From an uncultured Colwellia sp. (lineage in GTDB: Bacteria > Pseudomonadota > Gammaproteobacteria > Enterobacterales > Alteromonadaceae), in contig CAJXQJ010000019.1 in the NCBI GenBank assembly GCA_913058245.1, positions 1-45,376 on the forward strand: a stretch of DNA of 45,376 nucleotides, in the 5' to 3' direction. Made by a program: the position numbers and the translations under genes. Under the pieces are notes generated by a model, which worked only from the letters and a program-made list of their open reading frames with translations, did no database searches and had not been told where the DNA came from. Shown here one piece after another: positions 1-8,101 of this stretch. The number at the start of each line of letters is the position of its first letter. Positions within the stretch are counted from its first letter, which is position 1.

Positions 1-74
1 CGAACAACTTCATTACTCATTGCTTGATAAAGTTCTGGATCAAAATCAGCAATATTCATATCACGTGTAAACAT
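1..74 (-). CDS. glyA: Serine hydroxymethyltransferase, N-terminal fragment (cut by window edge)
   Basis: Only the first 24 codons lie in the window. They read MFTRDMNIADFDPELYQAM and onward, which matches the conserved start of GlyA (E. coli begins MLKREMNIADYDAELWQAM). The start codon is at 74-72, preceded by a good GAGGA ribosome binding site. GlyA is a cytoplasmic PLP enzyme that interconverts serine and glycine while charging tetrahydrofolate with a one-carbon unit. The PLP lysine and the rest of the protein lie outside the window. I saw neither a PurR box nor a glycine riboswitch upstream. Confidence 0.88.
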   Translation of the reverse strand, partial: MFTRDMNIADFDPELYQAMSNEVV

Positions 75-384
75 GTAATTTCCTCAAATAGTCTGCCAGC
101 GGCATTAGTTGGCTTAATGTTGTTAACATTAGCAAGGTCAATATAATTGCGGCATATTCTGCCTGAACTTAGCTGGGTTGTATACGATAAAACAACGCTG
201 CTTTAGTTCATTTTGCAATCAATTATGCTTTGAGGTTAGCGATAAAAGCTTTTAACGAAACCTTCAAATAATCATCCGAACTAATATACTGCTTAAAAAA
301 GACAAAGACAACAAATTAAAAACAGACAATCAAATGAAAATCAAAATTTAATTCGAGGTATGGAGGATTATTCATTTTTTATAG
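75..384. other. Intergenic region upstream of glyA, no gene seen
   Basis: This 310-bp AT-rich stretch separates the end of the sigma-factor operon from glyA. Both neighbours are on the minus strand, so it should hold the glyA promoter. I see no convincing ORF, RNA gene, riboswitch or strong terminator. Confidence 0.5.
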
Positions 385-1053
385 CTATTTCATCTGTAAA
401 AGCTGTTGATACTCTTTTTTGCGTTTTCTATATAAGTAATCAACAAAAAGATAAACAACGAGCATAAAGCCATTAGCCATTAAGTACGCAGGAAGTGCCG
501 CTTTATCACTGGTTTGGCTGACGGTGTAAACAAACCAATTGACCAAAGGTATAAAGGGCAAAAATGATAACTTAGTGATCCACATATAACGCATAGATGA
601 TTCACTGCCGGCAATAGCATGATCAATCGCCTTTTCAGGGCTATCACAAAGTTGTGACCATATGGCGAAACGGATTTTTGCCTCAAAATAAATGAAAACT
701 AGTGAGAATAAACCACCAAACCCAATATATATATTAACGGGCTCTCCCCATTGACCATCGTAAATGCCATACAGAAATACCACCAACAAGCCAAAAGTTG
801 CAATAATATTTAATGCAAAACAAAGCTTTGCACCGCGAGTACGTCGACGAGTGCGCTTCATTAACGCCTGTATATCAGTTTTAGGTGTAGCTTGGCTTTG
901 CCAATCATCACTTAACTTCGCCCAGGTTTCGTCAAAAATTTCTGTAGACTCAGTTTGCTCATCTTTCTGCTTATCTGCCCGAGCTTGTGTTGGCAGCTCT
1001 TTGCTTTTTTCTGTTTCACTAGCTATTTTAGCTTTACTGTTTTCTTCGCTCAT
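385..1053 (-). CDS. Membrane protein co-transcribed with an ECF sigma factor (possible anti-sigma/regulatory partner)
   Basis: A 222-aa protein with a long, charged, disordered N-terminus (about residues 1-70, rich in K/E/S) followed by a basic RRTRRRTR-like patch and four likely transmembrane segments (about 79-98, 109-126, 162-180, 190-208). It ends in a short basic cytoplasmic tail. Its start overlaps the stop of the sigma-factor gene by four bases (ATGA), so the two are translationally coupled. A membrane protein coupled to an ECF sigma factor is usually its anti-sigma factor. However, I do not see a ZAS zinc-binding motif (HxxxCxxC) or any other recognised anti-sigma domain, so the role rests on position alone. 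The family itself is not recognised. Confidence 0.6.
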   Translation of the reverse strand: MSEENSKAKIASETEKSKELPTQARADKQKDEQTESTEIFDETWAKLSDDWQSQATPKTDIQALMKRTRRRTRGAKLCFALNIIATFGLLVVFLYGIYDGQWGEPVNIYIGFGGLFSLVFIYFEAKIRFAIWSQLCDSPEKAIDHAIAGSESSMRYMWITKLSFLPFIPLVNWFVYTVSQTSDKAALPAYLMANGFMLVVYLFVDYLYRKRKKEYQQLLQMK

Positions 1054-1646
1054 AATGCCTCCAATACTTGCATTAAAGCCGCTTTTGCTCGCTGTAACCG
1101 CACACCAACTAAATTGGTGGTAATGGCCAAAACATCAGCAATTTCTTGGTAGCTCATTCCTTCAAGCGCTAACGTAATAACTTGCTGTTGTTCAAGTTTT
1201 AATAAACGAATGGCTTGCGCTAGACGTTGCTGTCTTTGCTGTTGATCGAGTTCTTGGTAAGGGGTTGCTTGGCGGTGGTCTGCGGCTGATTCATTATCAA
1301 GATCGTTAATATCTTGCTCAGCCTTGATGGTTTTAACTGACTTAGCAACATGGGTTGCTAAGACGTTGTGCGCAATACGTGCAACAAAGGTTTTTGGGCT
1401 AGACTCCTGCCTAAATTTAGGTAAAGCCCGCCATATATTTAATGCAATTTCTTGAAAGAGCTCATCTTGAATTGCCGCTTTGGCTTCAAAGCCATTAATA
1501 ATATGGCGCAGAAGACTTTCATATTCTTCTAACCACTGTTGAAAAACTGCTTGATGATCCAAACTACTATCCTTGTTTTCAACTTGCTTATAAATATTCA
1601 CTGTTTTATAAGGCGCTGATATTTTTATTGGCATAGAATTTAACAT
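1050..1646 (-). CDS. RNA polymerase sigma factor, ECF/sigma-70 family
   Basis: 198 aa. Region 2 is visible around residues 58-100 (DELFQEIALNIWRALPKF, then a TFVARIAHN segment), typical of ECF core binding and -10 recognition. Region 4 is at about 150-195, with the helix-turn-helix stretch MSYQEIADVLAITTNLVGVR that contacts the -35 element. The roughly 50 residues between them are acidic and glutamine-rich, as in the regions 2-4 linker of this family. No sigma-1.1 or region 3 is present, and the length fits ECF. An internal Met at codon 5 is an alternative start. It overlaps the following membrane-protein gene, so the pair forms a small regulatory operon. The stress sensed is not evident. Confidence 0.88.
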   Translation of the reverse strand: MLNSMPIKISAPYKTVNIYKQVENKDSSLDHQAVFQQWLEEYESLLRHIINGFEAKAAIQDELFQEIALNIWRALPKFRQESSPKTFVARIAHNVLATHVAKSVKTIKAEQDINDLDNESAADHRQATPYQELDQQQRQQRLAQAIRLLKLEQQQVITLALEGMSYQEIADVLAITTNLVGVRLQRAKAALMQVLEAL

Positions 1647-1682
1647 GATAGTAGTTTGGTGATCATTAAGTTTTCTCGCTAT

Positions 1683-2846
1683 TTAGCTTAATGCCATAAC
1701 CACTTTTTCTGACTTTAACTTATTCGCCAGCATAACAACTAATGCCACCGTAATACCTATAGTTACGCCACTTGTGGTTAACATCGCCAACCAATTTACT
1801 TCAACGCCTTTAAAAATGTCTTCCATAATTAGCGACTGACCGGCAATTGGCAGCCAATCTAACCATTGCGGGCGATCATCCATTAACATTAATGCCACTG
1901 GTACAAATGCAGGTATTGCAATAATCATATTGACGGTAGATTGTGCTTCTTTAAAACTTTTAGTTTGGAATGCCAAAAATAACTGACATGCGGTAGCAAA
2001 GAAACAAATAGGCAGTAATAAAAATAACAAGGTTAATGCTTTTGGTACGCCTAAGCTAAAAGTTGCACCTATTTTAGTTAAATCGACAAAACCTATAGAA
2101 ATAGAAGTTAGTACCAACACCATAACTACACCAATAACTGAAATAGTTGAAGCACTACACAGTTTTGCTAATACTATTTTCATAGTGCTTACGGGTTGGC
2201 AAAGTAACATTTCTAATACATTACGCTCACGCTCTCCCGCACTAGAGTCAATAGCCACTGAAAGCCCCGACATAAATGCAGCCATCATCATATACAGCCC
2301 CATCATCATTGAAATCATAATAAAAGTTGCATCAGGTTTTGCCGTATCTTGCTCAACGACTTTCACAGCATTTAATAAACGAATATCAACACCACGTAAT
2401 AGCAGTCGCTTATAGCCAATCGATAAAGAGAATTCGCGTACAGCATTATTAATACGTCGTGTTGGTGGCCCTACAGCCTTATCATTGAAGTCTGCTTTTA
2501 AGTGCACTTTTATGGTTTTACCTTCAGCCATGTTTTTCGCATAGTCTTCAGGGATATCAATGATAATATTGCGCTCGTCCCAAATCGCTTTATCTTCCTC
2601 AGGAGTATCAGCAAAGCTCAATAAGTTTTGTTCTTCGAAATGTTTGATTAATTTAGGAGCATATTCAGCACCAGTAAATTTAATGTAGACTGGCGGTTCA
2701 TCTATCGCTTTTTCAATAATTATTTTTGACATAACAGTGATCATTATTGGTGCCATAAATGCCATCATCAATGCAACCATTAACGCCCGTTTATCACGAA
2801 ATGCTTCTTTGTATTCTTTTAATAGCAGAGCTTTAAACTGTATCAT
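1683..2846 (-). CDS. ABC-2 type transporter permease (NatB-like)
   Basis: 387 aa. There is one N-terminal transmembrane helix (about 22-43), a large extracytoplasmic domain (about 45-175), then five or six C-terminal helices (about 178-375). The SSAGERERNVLEMLLCQPVS stretch at about 200-220 is the conserved cytoplasmic coupling loop of ABC-2 permeases of the NatB/CcmB-like type. The start overlaps the stop of the ATPase gene by four bases, giving an obligate operon. The family includes sodium and drug exporters; substrate cannot be read from sequence, and NatB is named only for architecture. Confidence 0.85.
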   Translation of the reverse strand: MIQFKALLLKEYKEAFRDKRALMVALMMAFMAPIMITVMSKIIIEKAIDEPPVYIKFTGAEYAPKLIKHFEEQNLLSFADTPEEDKAIWDERNIIIDIPEDYAKNMAEGKTIKVHLKADFNDKAVGPPTRRINNAVREFSLSIGYKRLLLRGVDIRLLNAVKVVEQDTAKPDATFIMISMMMGLYMMMAAFMSGLSVAIDSSAGERERNVLEMLLCQPVSTMKIVLAKLCSASTISVIGVVMVLVLTSISIGFVDLTKIGATFSLGVPKALTLLFLLLPICFFATACQLFLAFQTKSFKEAQSTVNMIIAIPAFVPVALMLMDDRPQWLDWLPIAGQSLIMEDIFKGVEVNWLAMLTTSGVTIGITVALVVMLANKLKSEKVVMALS

Positions 2847-3589
2847 GCTGCTACTCCTTCATCTGAACCAATTAATTTAACAAACGCTTCTTCTAAATGC
2901 GTTTCACCCGCTAAGTCACATAACTCTTGCGGTGTTCCTTGTGCGGCAAGTTTGCCATTTGCAACAATAATCACACGGTCACATAACGCAGCAACTTCTT
3001 GCATCACATGTGAAGAAAATAAGATGCAATGCCCTTTAGCTTTAAACTTTGCCAAATGGTTGCGTAAAATTCGGGTGCTCATCACATCTAAACCACGAGT
3101 TGGTTCATCAAGCACAAAATTTTTAGGCTGATGTACCAAAGACTGCGCTAATGTTACTTTCATACGCTGACCTTGTGAAAAGCCAACCGTTTTCCGGTGT
3201 GCTAAATCTTCTAGCTCTAAGTCTTTAATTACTTGCTCAATGGCCTGCTTTTTTGATTGCCCTGTCATACCATGAATGCTGGCAAAATAATCAATTTGTT
3301 CGTAAGCAGTTAAGCGCTCATACAACCCAAATTTATCAGGGAAAATACCTAGGTTTGCACGTGCCGATAAAGGATCTTCAGTCACTTTAATACCATCAAT
3401 TGTCGCAAAGCCTTCATCAGCAGAAAGTAAGCCATAGAGAGTGCGCAAACAAGTTGTTTTGCCTGCACCATTTGGCCCTAAAATACCGGTTATTTCACCA
3501 TCTTTAGCGGTAAACGATAAACCGTCTAATGCCTTTACAGAATTTTTTTTGTCAATAAAGCTTTTATGTAAGTTATTTACTTCAATCAT
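2843..3589 (-). CDS. ABC transporter ATP-binding protein (NatA-like)
   Basis: 248 aa, complete nucleotide-binding domain: Walker A GPNGAGKTT at about 38-46, Q-loop region, a signature motif present as the variant VGFSQGQRMK (FSQGQ instead of LSGGQ) at about 135-145, Walker B FVLDEPTRGLD, and the switch histidine in LFSSHVM. A clear AAGGAA ribosome binding site precedes the start. It powers the ABC-2 permease encoded immediately downstream. The gene starts 33 bp after the secreted hydrolase gene, so hydrolase, ATPase and permease are probably one transcript. The FSQGQ signature is common in NatA/CcmA-type exporters. Confidence 0.92.
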   Translation of the reverse strand: MIEVNNLHKSFIDKKNSVKALDGLSFTAKDGEITGILGPNGAGKTTCLRTLYGLLSADEGFATIDGIKVTEDPLSARANLGIFPDKFGLYERLTAYEQIDYFASIHGMTGQSKKQAIEQVIKDLELEDLAHRKTVGFSQGQRMKVTLAQSLVHQPKNFVLDEPTRGLDVMSTRILRNHLAKFKAKGHCILFSSHVMQEVAALCDRVIIVANGKLAAQGTPQELCDLAGETHLEEAFVKLIGSDEGVAA

Positions 3590-3622
3590 TTTAATTTCCT
3601 TTTTCTTATCACTTTACGTGCT

Positions 3623-5074
3623 TTATTGAATGCCATTGACGCTGGTCATAAATGTTTCTGCCGGTACATCTTTAAGGCAAGATTCATCAAGCGCTTTGGG
3701 ATCTTTCTTGCTTAAGAACTCATTGATAATTACATTCGCACAAGTGCTCATAGCAACAGTATGTGAAGCATTTTCAACAACAATATGATGACTATTAGGT
3801 AAAGTTCTTGCTGAGTATTCACCATTGCTCGGCGGCGTAACAGGGTCTAAATTACCTGACAAAATCAGTGTTGGCACATCGGCGGTCACGCTTTGATAAA
3901 AGGCTTCACCTGGGCGGTATTCAGGGAAGAATGGACAAATCATCTCCCAAGCTTTTTGACTATCCATGCCGTCGAAATTATTATTAGCATCAAGCTTTTT
4001 ATCCGCTTGACTCACTCGTGGCATATCTTCATTACAGACAATATTAAACAATAAACCGGTATAGACTAATTGTTCGTCTTCAGTTCTTGCCATCAAACCA
4101 ATAAGTGGCTTGTAATTTCCAAGGAAAGCTTGATGAATAACTAACGGCACCATAGAGCGTCCTTCCATACCATAAAGTTGAAAACGCAGGTTACCGGTAA
4201 ACTTAACTTCATCGAGAACAAACTTAGTTGGCTCACCTAAACGAGGGTGTAGAATATCAAGCGTGACATTTTTTTCAGCTAAACGCTTTTTCACCGCTTG
4301 GAACTCTTCAGCTAGGTTCGGAAATGCTTGATGGCAAGAAACATTATTTTTACAGTTTTCGATTAGTAAATTAAACGATCTCGCACCACTTCGGCCAAAT
4401 AAACCAATTGGCACTTCAATTGGCCCAACGCTGTCAAGTACAGCACTTTCCAGAGAGTCAGGGAACATACGCATATACACTAAACCAGCACGCGTACCAT
4501 ATGAACCACCGTAAATATTAATTTTTTCATGCCCTAATGCGGCACGAATACCGTCAAAATCACGGATAGCATTTTCTGAATTGTACTGGGTAACATCGCC
4601 TTTAAACTGAGCGATACAGTCTTTAACTTCCTGCGCATTAAACTCACTAGCTAAAGACGAGTAGACGTTTTCAACCGCTTCAAGTTCGCATGCTAGTGCG
4701 CTACTTTCACCGGTACCGCGTTGGTCAACCAAAATAATATCGCGTGTTTTTCTCACTTCACGAAAAATTCGATTTAAGCCGGTTGCTAATTCAACAGCAG
4801 CTTGCCCTGGCCCACCCGCTAAAAACATTAACGGAGCTTTATATTCGCTGTTGTCTATAGCAGGTAAAACAGCAAAGTTTACAGAGATTTTATCACCATT
4901 AGGCTGCTGATAATTCTCTGGAACTTGCAACTTACCACACTTAACTTGTGAGCGAATTTCACCTAAATGGCAATTTTCTAATGTCAGGTTTTCGTTTTTT
5001 ATATCATTTGCTAGTGATTGTTGTGCAAAGCCCAATAAGCCAGCAACGAACATCTTCTTCCACGTTATTTTCAT
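3623..5074 (-). CDS. Secreted alpha/beta-hydrolase, S33 (tripeptidyl/prolyl aminopeptidase-like) peptidase
   Basis: 483 aa with an N-terminal signal peptide (hydrophobic 8-18, likely cleavage after SLA at about 22). The alpha/beta-hydrolase fold shows an HGG-like oxyanion region LAGGPGQ at about 86-92, the nucleophile elbow GGSYGT at about 190, the acid in LSGNLDPVTPP at about 407-417, and the catalytic histidine in NASHTVA at about 437. The final ~90 residues fit the TAP-like C-terminal domain. Family members release N-terminal peptides or amino acids; many characterised ones come from export or antibiotic-detoxification contexts. It leads an operon with a NatAB-type exporter, and an AGGATAAA ribosome binding site precedes its ATG. 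The several cysteines suggest periplasmic disulfides. Confidence 0.85.
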   Translation of the reverse strand: MKITWKKMFVAGLLGFAQQSLANDIKNENLTLENCHLGEIRSQVKCGKLQVPENYQQPNGDKISVNFAVLPAIDNSEYKAPLMFLAGGPGQAAVELATGLNRIFREVRKTRDIILVDQRGTGESSALACELEAVENVYSSLASEFNAQEVKDCIAQFKGDVTQYNSENAIRDFDGIRAALGHEKINIYGGSYGTRAGLVYMRMFPDSLESAVLDSVGPIEVPIGLFGRSGARSFNLLIENCKNNVSCHQAFPNLAEEFQAVKKRLAEKNVTLDILHPRLGEPTKFVLDEVKFTGNLRFQLYGMEGRSMVPLVIHQAFLGNYKPLIGLMARTEDEQLVYTGLLFNIVCNEDMPRVSQADKKLDANNNFDGMDSQKAWEMICPFFPEYRPGEAFYQSVTADVPTLILSGNLDPVTPPSNGEYSARTLPNSHHIVVENASHTVAMSTCANVIINEFLSKKDPKALDESCLKDVPAETFMTSVNGIQ

Positions 5075-5198
5075 TTTATCCTTCCTAATGATAATGTTGC
5101 TTGTATAGTCTGAGCAGTTGCAAATTTATTACAGTTATTTTTAAATAAAATAAAAATAATCAATAACGCACTGATAATTAATAATAAAAAGGCTCATC

Positions 5199-5861
5199 AT
5201 GAGTGATAAAAACGAAGAACAGGCAAAATTAATTCAAGAAAACGAAGATAAAAAAGCAGGTATTAGTAGCGAAAAGTTGAACCTAATAATTGCCTTATGC
5301 GCAATTCTAATTTCTGCTGCATCATTTTATGCAACGTATCTGCAAGCAGATGCCGCAGAACGACAAGTAAAAGCAATGACCTTACCCTTAGTGCAATTTT
5401 CCAGCGGTAATTGGGACAATGAAGCAAGGAAACAAGAGCTAACGTTAACACTGAAAAATGCTGGTGTTGGTCCTGCAATAATTAAGCGAGTTGATTATAA
5501 ATATCAGCAGCAAAGCTACTCTAGTTTAAACGCGTTTTATAAAGCTTGTTGTAGCGAGGAAGCAACTGAATATTTTTCCAGAGTCAAACAAAACGCAGAA
5601 ATGGGTAAAGCCAACACTGATGGTTTATATATAACGACTCCACTAATAAATAGTATTATTCCCGGCCAAGAAGAGACGCCTTTTCTGACCTTTGCATTAA
5701 CAGAAGATAATCAAATATTCTGGCAAAAGTTAAATGATGAGCGCTTCAATTTAACCTTAAAAGTATGTTATTGCTCACTGCTAGATGAATGCTATAACAC
5801 GGAACAGAATGGTATTGTTGAGCCGATAGAATTTTGCCCTGCTCTGTTAAGAAGTGACTGA
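5199..5861 (+). CDS. Uncharacterised single-pass membrane protein
   Basis: 220 aa. A charged N-terminus (about 1-26) precedes one transmembrane helix (about 27-47), followed by a heptad-like segment and a ~160-residue soluble domain predicted mostly beta. I do not recognise the family. A CC pair near residue 113 and a CYCS-DECY cluster near 189-196 could form disulfides if the domain is exported. The ATG is preceded by AAAGG. The gene is transcribed divergently from the hydrolase/ABC operon and is followed by a strong terminator at 5896-5923, so it is a single-gene transcript. Confidence 0.7.
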   Translation: MSDKNEEQAKLIQENEDKKAGISSEKLNLIIALCAILISAASFYATYLQADAAERQVKAMTLPLVQFSSGNWDNEARKQELTLTLKNAGVGPAIIKRVDYKYQQQSYSSLNAFYKACCSEEATEYFSRVKQNAEMGKANTDGLYITTPLINSIIPGQEETPFLTFALTEDNQIFWQKLNDERFNLTLKVCYCSLLDECYNTEQNGIVEPIEFCPALLRSD

Positions 5862-5895
5862 CCTTAAAAACCACCTTCATACTTCTTGATCAAAA

Positions 5896-5923
5896 AAAGC
5901 CGCTAGGGAGAGTTAGCGGCTTT
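5896..5923 (+). terminator. Rho-independent terminator
   Basis: Perfect 10-bp stem AAAGCCGCTA / TAGCGGCTTT with an 8-nt loop, 35 bp after the stop of the 220-aa membrane protein. The A-run on the left makes it plausible in both directions. Confidence 0.8.
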
Positions 5924-5961
5924 AAGTTCGACAGATTAAAATAAGAACGTTAACTTAAAAG

Positions 5962-6102
5962 TTAAAAGTCATATCTTGCACTGAATAAGAACGAACGAGG
6001 TGTTTGGTAGCTTGTTGAGTTGCCATAATTAGGATTCTTGAAACCATTTAAGATGTAACCACCTTCAGCAAAAGGTGGATCATAAAATGAAGCACCTTGA
6101 CC
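5962..6102 (-). pseudogene. Remnant: C-terminal tail of a TonB-dependent receptor
   Basis: On the minus strand, 46 in-frame codons end with PRSFLFSARYDF and a stop. This is the classic last beta-strand of TonB-dependent outer-membrane receptors (aromatic C-terminal residue, alternating pattern). Immediately upstream in the same frame is a TGA (6105-6103), and no start codon or barrel sequence follows. Only the last strand and the preceding extracellular-loop-like segment (GGYILNGFKNPNYGNSTSYQ) remain. Family members import siderophores, cobalamin or glycans. This piece cannot be functional; it marks an old deletion. Confidence 0.65.
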
Positions 6103-6213
6103 TCAATCACAGCTAGATGCCGCGGCTAATAACAAGCCTAACGCCAATAATGTAACGGGTGTTAAGTCCTAAAAAACAGACGATATTGCTGAATCATTAG
6201 CAGTTAATATAAG

Positions 6214-6371
6214 TTAATTCGCCAGGTTTTCAAAGTCAATAAGTTGAATATTTGTTTCGGTGACACTGATATATTCAACACCATCGGAAAACGTAACAAC
6301 ATAAAATCCAACCTAACTAACGACTCAATATCAACATACTCTTCCATCATGGTTTCAAAGCCACTCTTAGC
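6214..6371 (-). pseudogene. Remnant: frameshifted C-terminal piece of an unknown protein
   Basis: Two minus-strand frames join into one protein-like stretch. The upstream frame reads SGFETMMEEYVDIESLVRLD, and the downstream frame continues YVVTFSDGVEYISVTE and on to NLAN plus stop at 6216-6214. The downstream frame has a TAG at 6315-6313, so a one-base frameshift near 6305-6320 breaks the reading. There is an in-frame TGA at 6374-6372 and no start. The family is not recognised. It lies next to the TonB receptor tail, so both probably come from one decayed locus. Confidence 0.4.
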
Positions 6372-6384
6372 TCAAGCAGTAAAA

Positions 6385-6420
6385 ACGTAACAGACGTAAC
6401 AGACGTAACAGACGTAGCAA
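6385..6420. repeat. Short tandem repeat, 9-bp unit
   Basis: Three perfect copies of ACGTAACAG (6385-6411) followed by a degenerate fourth (ACGTAGCAA, 6412-6420). It sits beside the decayed coding remnants. Reading it as coding gives a three-residue repeat, but no intact ORF covers it. Confidence 0.85.
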
Positions 6421-6729
6421 CTTGGAATAAGACGTGTTTATTAAGGGCTAGCGTAATATTTTTTTTGATAAATCTCTTTTATTGTACTTTTCACTGATTA
6501 ATAACATGAAAAACAAGACATTTAGTGAATAGTTATTATTTTTTGTAGGGCTAACTTGCCGGAATAAATAAAATTCGCTCATAAACATTGCATATAGCAA
6601 CCTCTAAATGGCTTAACCATTGCGGTAAAAACAGGCAATCATGTGAAATAACATAATTAATCATTCACATATCACTAAAATAACGATAAAGTCAGTAGTA
6701 GATATATTTCGCCAAAAAGAGGATAACTG
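6421..6729. other. Intergenic AT-rich stretch, no gene seen
   Basis: About 310 bp between the decayed region and the EF-hand gene. It contains a long T-run near 6461-6468 and AT-rich sequence that should include the EF-hand promoter. No ORF, RNA or repeat is recognised. Confidence 0.45.
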
Positions 6730-6948
6730 ATGGAATTAAATCAGTGGGTTGATGAGCTATTTGAAGTATTTGATGAAGACAAAGATGGCGTTATTAATAG
6801 AAGTGAGTTTGTTGAATTAATTGACTGCCTACTTCAAGACAAAGGCATTCGTATGTGTGAAACCATTTTTAATCGCTTCGATAAAAATCATGATAATTCT
6901 ATCTCTAAAGATGAGTTGCGTGAAATGGTTATAGACTTAGCACTTTAA
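6730..6948 (+). CDS. Small EF-hand calcium-binding protein (cytoplasmic)
   Basis: 72 aa with two complete EF-hands. Loop 1 is DEDKDGVINRSE (about residues 16-27) and loop 2 is DKNHDNSISKDE (about 50-61); both have Asp at position 1, Asp/Asn at 3 and 5, and Glu at position 12, so both should bind calcium. There is no signal peptide or transmembrane helix, so it acts in the cytoplasm, probably as a calcium buffer or sensor like bacterial calerythrin/CabD-type proteins. A strong GAGGATAACTG site precedes the ATG. Its position next to a decayed locus gives no partner. Confidence 0.85.
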   Translation: MELNQWVDELFEVFDEDKDGVINRSEFVELIDCLLQDKGIRMCETIFNRFDKNHDNSISKDELREMVIDLAL

Positions 6949-7299
6949 ATAGTCATATTTGCTACACATCTTCTTCGCGCTTATAGAGTTGAATCACTTA
7001 TATAAGCGCATATAACACTTTCCCTCTCTACTTCTTGTAAATTTCTGCTTTCGCTTATAGCTATTTTTGCTCGATAATTAAGGTGTTTACTTCACCTAAA
7101 TATGCCTGTTAACAAAGCTAGATAACTATATAAAACCTCAATATATCCTTCCTATACTCTATATCGGATAAATAAGATTCGTGCTTTTCTCAAACCTATT
7201 CACCCATCCAGAAGGTCAGACCACTAGCGTTGCATGCATGAATTTGTTATTATCATTTTGTGTACACGTGTACGCTGAAATTTACTAAGGTGTTTATAA
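6949..7299. other. Intergenic region upstream of the hemolysin III gene
   Basis: 351 bp without a recognisable gene. The last 40 bp hold a 12-bp palindrome (7262-7273, separate entry). TGCATGCATG near 7231-7240 is another small self-complementary stretch. The rest is featureless AT-rich DNA. Confidence 0.45.
7262..7273. promoter_or_regulatory. Perfect palindrome, possible operator
   Basis: GTACACGTGTAC is a perfect 12-bp palindrome 27 bp before the GTG start of the hemolysin III family gene, within the expected promoter/leader. It may be a repressor site (TetR/LuxR-size dyad). The regulator is unknown. Confidence 0.35.
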
Positions 7300-7935
7300 G
7301 TGCAAACTCAAAGCTACGCTCTATCTGAAGAAATCGTTAACGCAATTAGCCACGGCTTAGCGGCTTTACTAAGTGTTGCCGGATTAACACTATTAGTAAC
7401 TCTTGCTTGGCTACAAAATGATGTCGTAAAAATTGCAAGCTTTAGTATTTATGGTACGAGTTTAATACTACTTTTTAGTGCCTCAACCTTATATCACGCA
7501 CTGCTGAACCCAAAAGCAAAAAAGCTATTTAAACTGCTTGATCATTGTGCCATTTACATTTTAATTGCCGGTACTTATACACCGTTGATGTTAATCACAC
7601 TGTCAGGTGATATTGGCATGATAATGCTGACGATCATCTGGGGAATAGCACTGCTAGGCATACTTTTTAAAATTAAGTTTGGTAATAAATATAAAAAGCT
7701 ATCACTTAGTACTTATTTAGGTATGGGCTTAATTTCTTTAACCATAGTGCATAAACTAAATGAAAAACTAGCTACAGAAGGGCTTGTATTACTTGCTTTA
7801 GGTGGGCTAATTTACGGCTTAGGTACTATTTTTTATGTCAGAAAAAATGCCATTTATAGTCATGCGATATGGCATATCTTTGTATTAGTGGCAGCCGTTT
7901 GTCACTTCTTTATGATGCTGTTTTACGTTTTGTAA
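7300..7935 (+). CDS. trhA: Hemolysin III / TrhA (PAQR) family membrane protein
   Basis: 211 aa with seven likely transmembrane helices, the topology of the bacterial PAQR-like hemolysin III family (YqfA/TrhA). Family signature residues are present: SHGLAA near residue 17, SASTLYHA at about 60-67, the DHCAIYILIAGTYTP segment at about 84-98, and the C-terminal HAIWHIFVL...CHFFMM, which carries the conserved zinc-site-type histidines. Members affect membrane-energetics homeostasis and fatty-acid composition; the hemolysin name is historical. The start is GTG, with AAGG nine bases upstream. Confidence 0.9.
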   Translation: MQTQSYALSEEIVNAISHGLAALLSVAGLTLLVTLAWLQNDVVKIASFSIYGTSLILLFSASTLYHALLNPKAKKLFKLLDHCAIYILIAGTYTPLMLITLSGDIGMIMLTIIWGIALLGILFKIKFGNKYKKLSLSTYLGMGLISLTIVHKLNEKLATEGLVLLALGGLIYGLGTIFYVRKNAIYSHAIWHIFVLVAAVCHFFMMLFYVL

Positions 7936-8101
7936 TACCCTAGTATTCCACCTAATTAATAAACACTTAACATTATCAACATTTTATAAGAACAAGATAA
8001 TGAGTATTCAAGTAGTCATAAATAGTTGAATACCAATGTTCCCCAACGGCATAATCAACCATCATTGCATATGCCATTTAAACTAGCATGACGTTTTTAG
8101 G

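Noticed and set aside
75..384. Glycine riboswitch or PurR box upstream of glyA.
   Set aside because: No conserved glycine-aptamer blocks or ACGCAAACGTTTGCGT-like sequence were found.
6103..6171. A minus-strand stretch reading LTPVTLLALGLLLAAASSCD looks like a lipoprotein signal or membrane anchor just before the TonB receptor tail.
   Set aside because: It is bounded by in-frame stops (TAG at 6171-6169 and TGA at 6105-6103) and has no start codon, so it is not a gene; at most another remnant.
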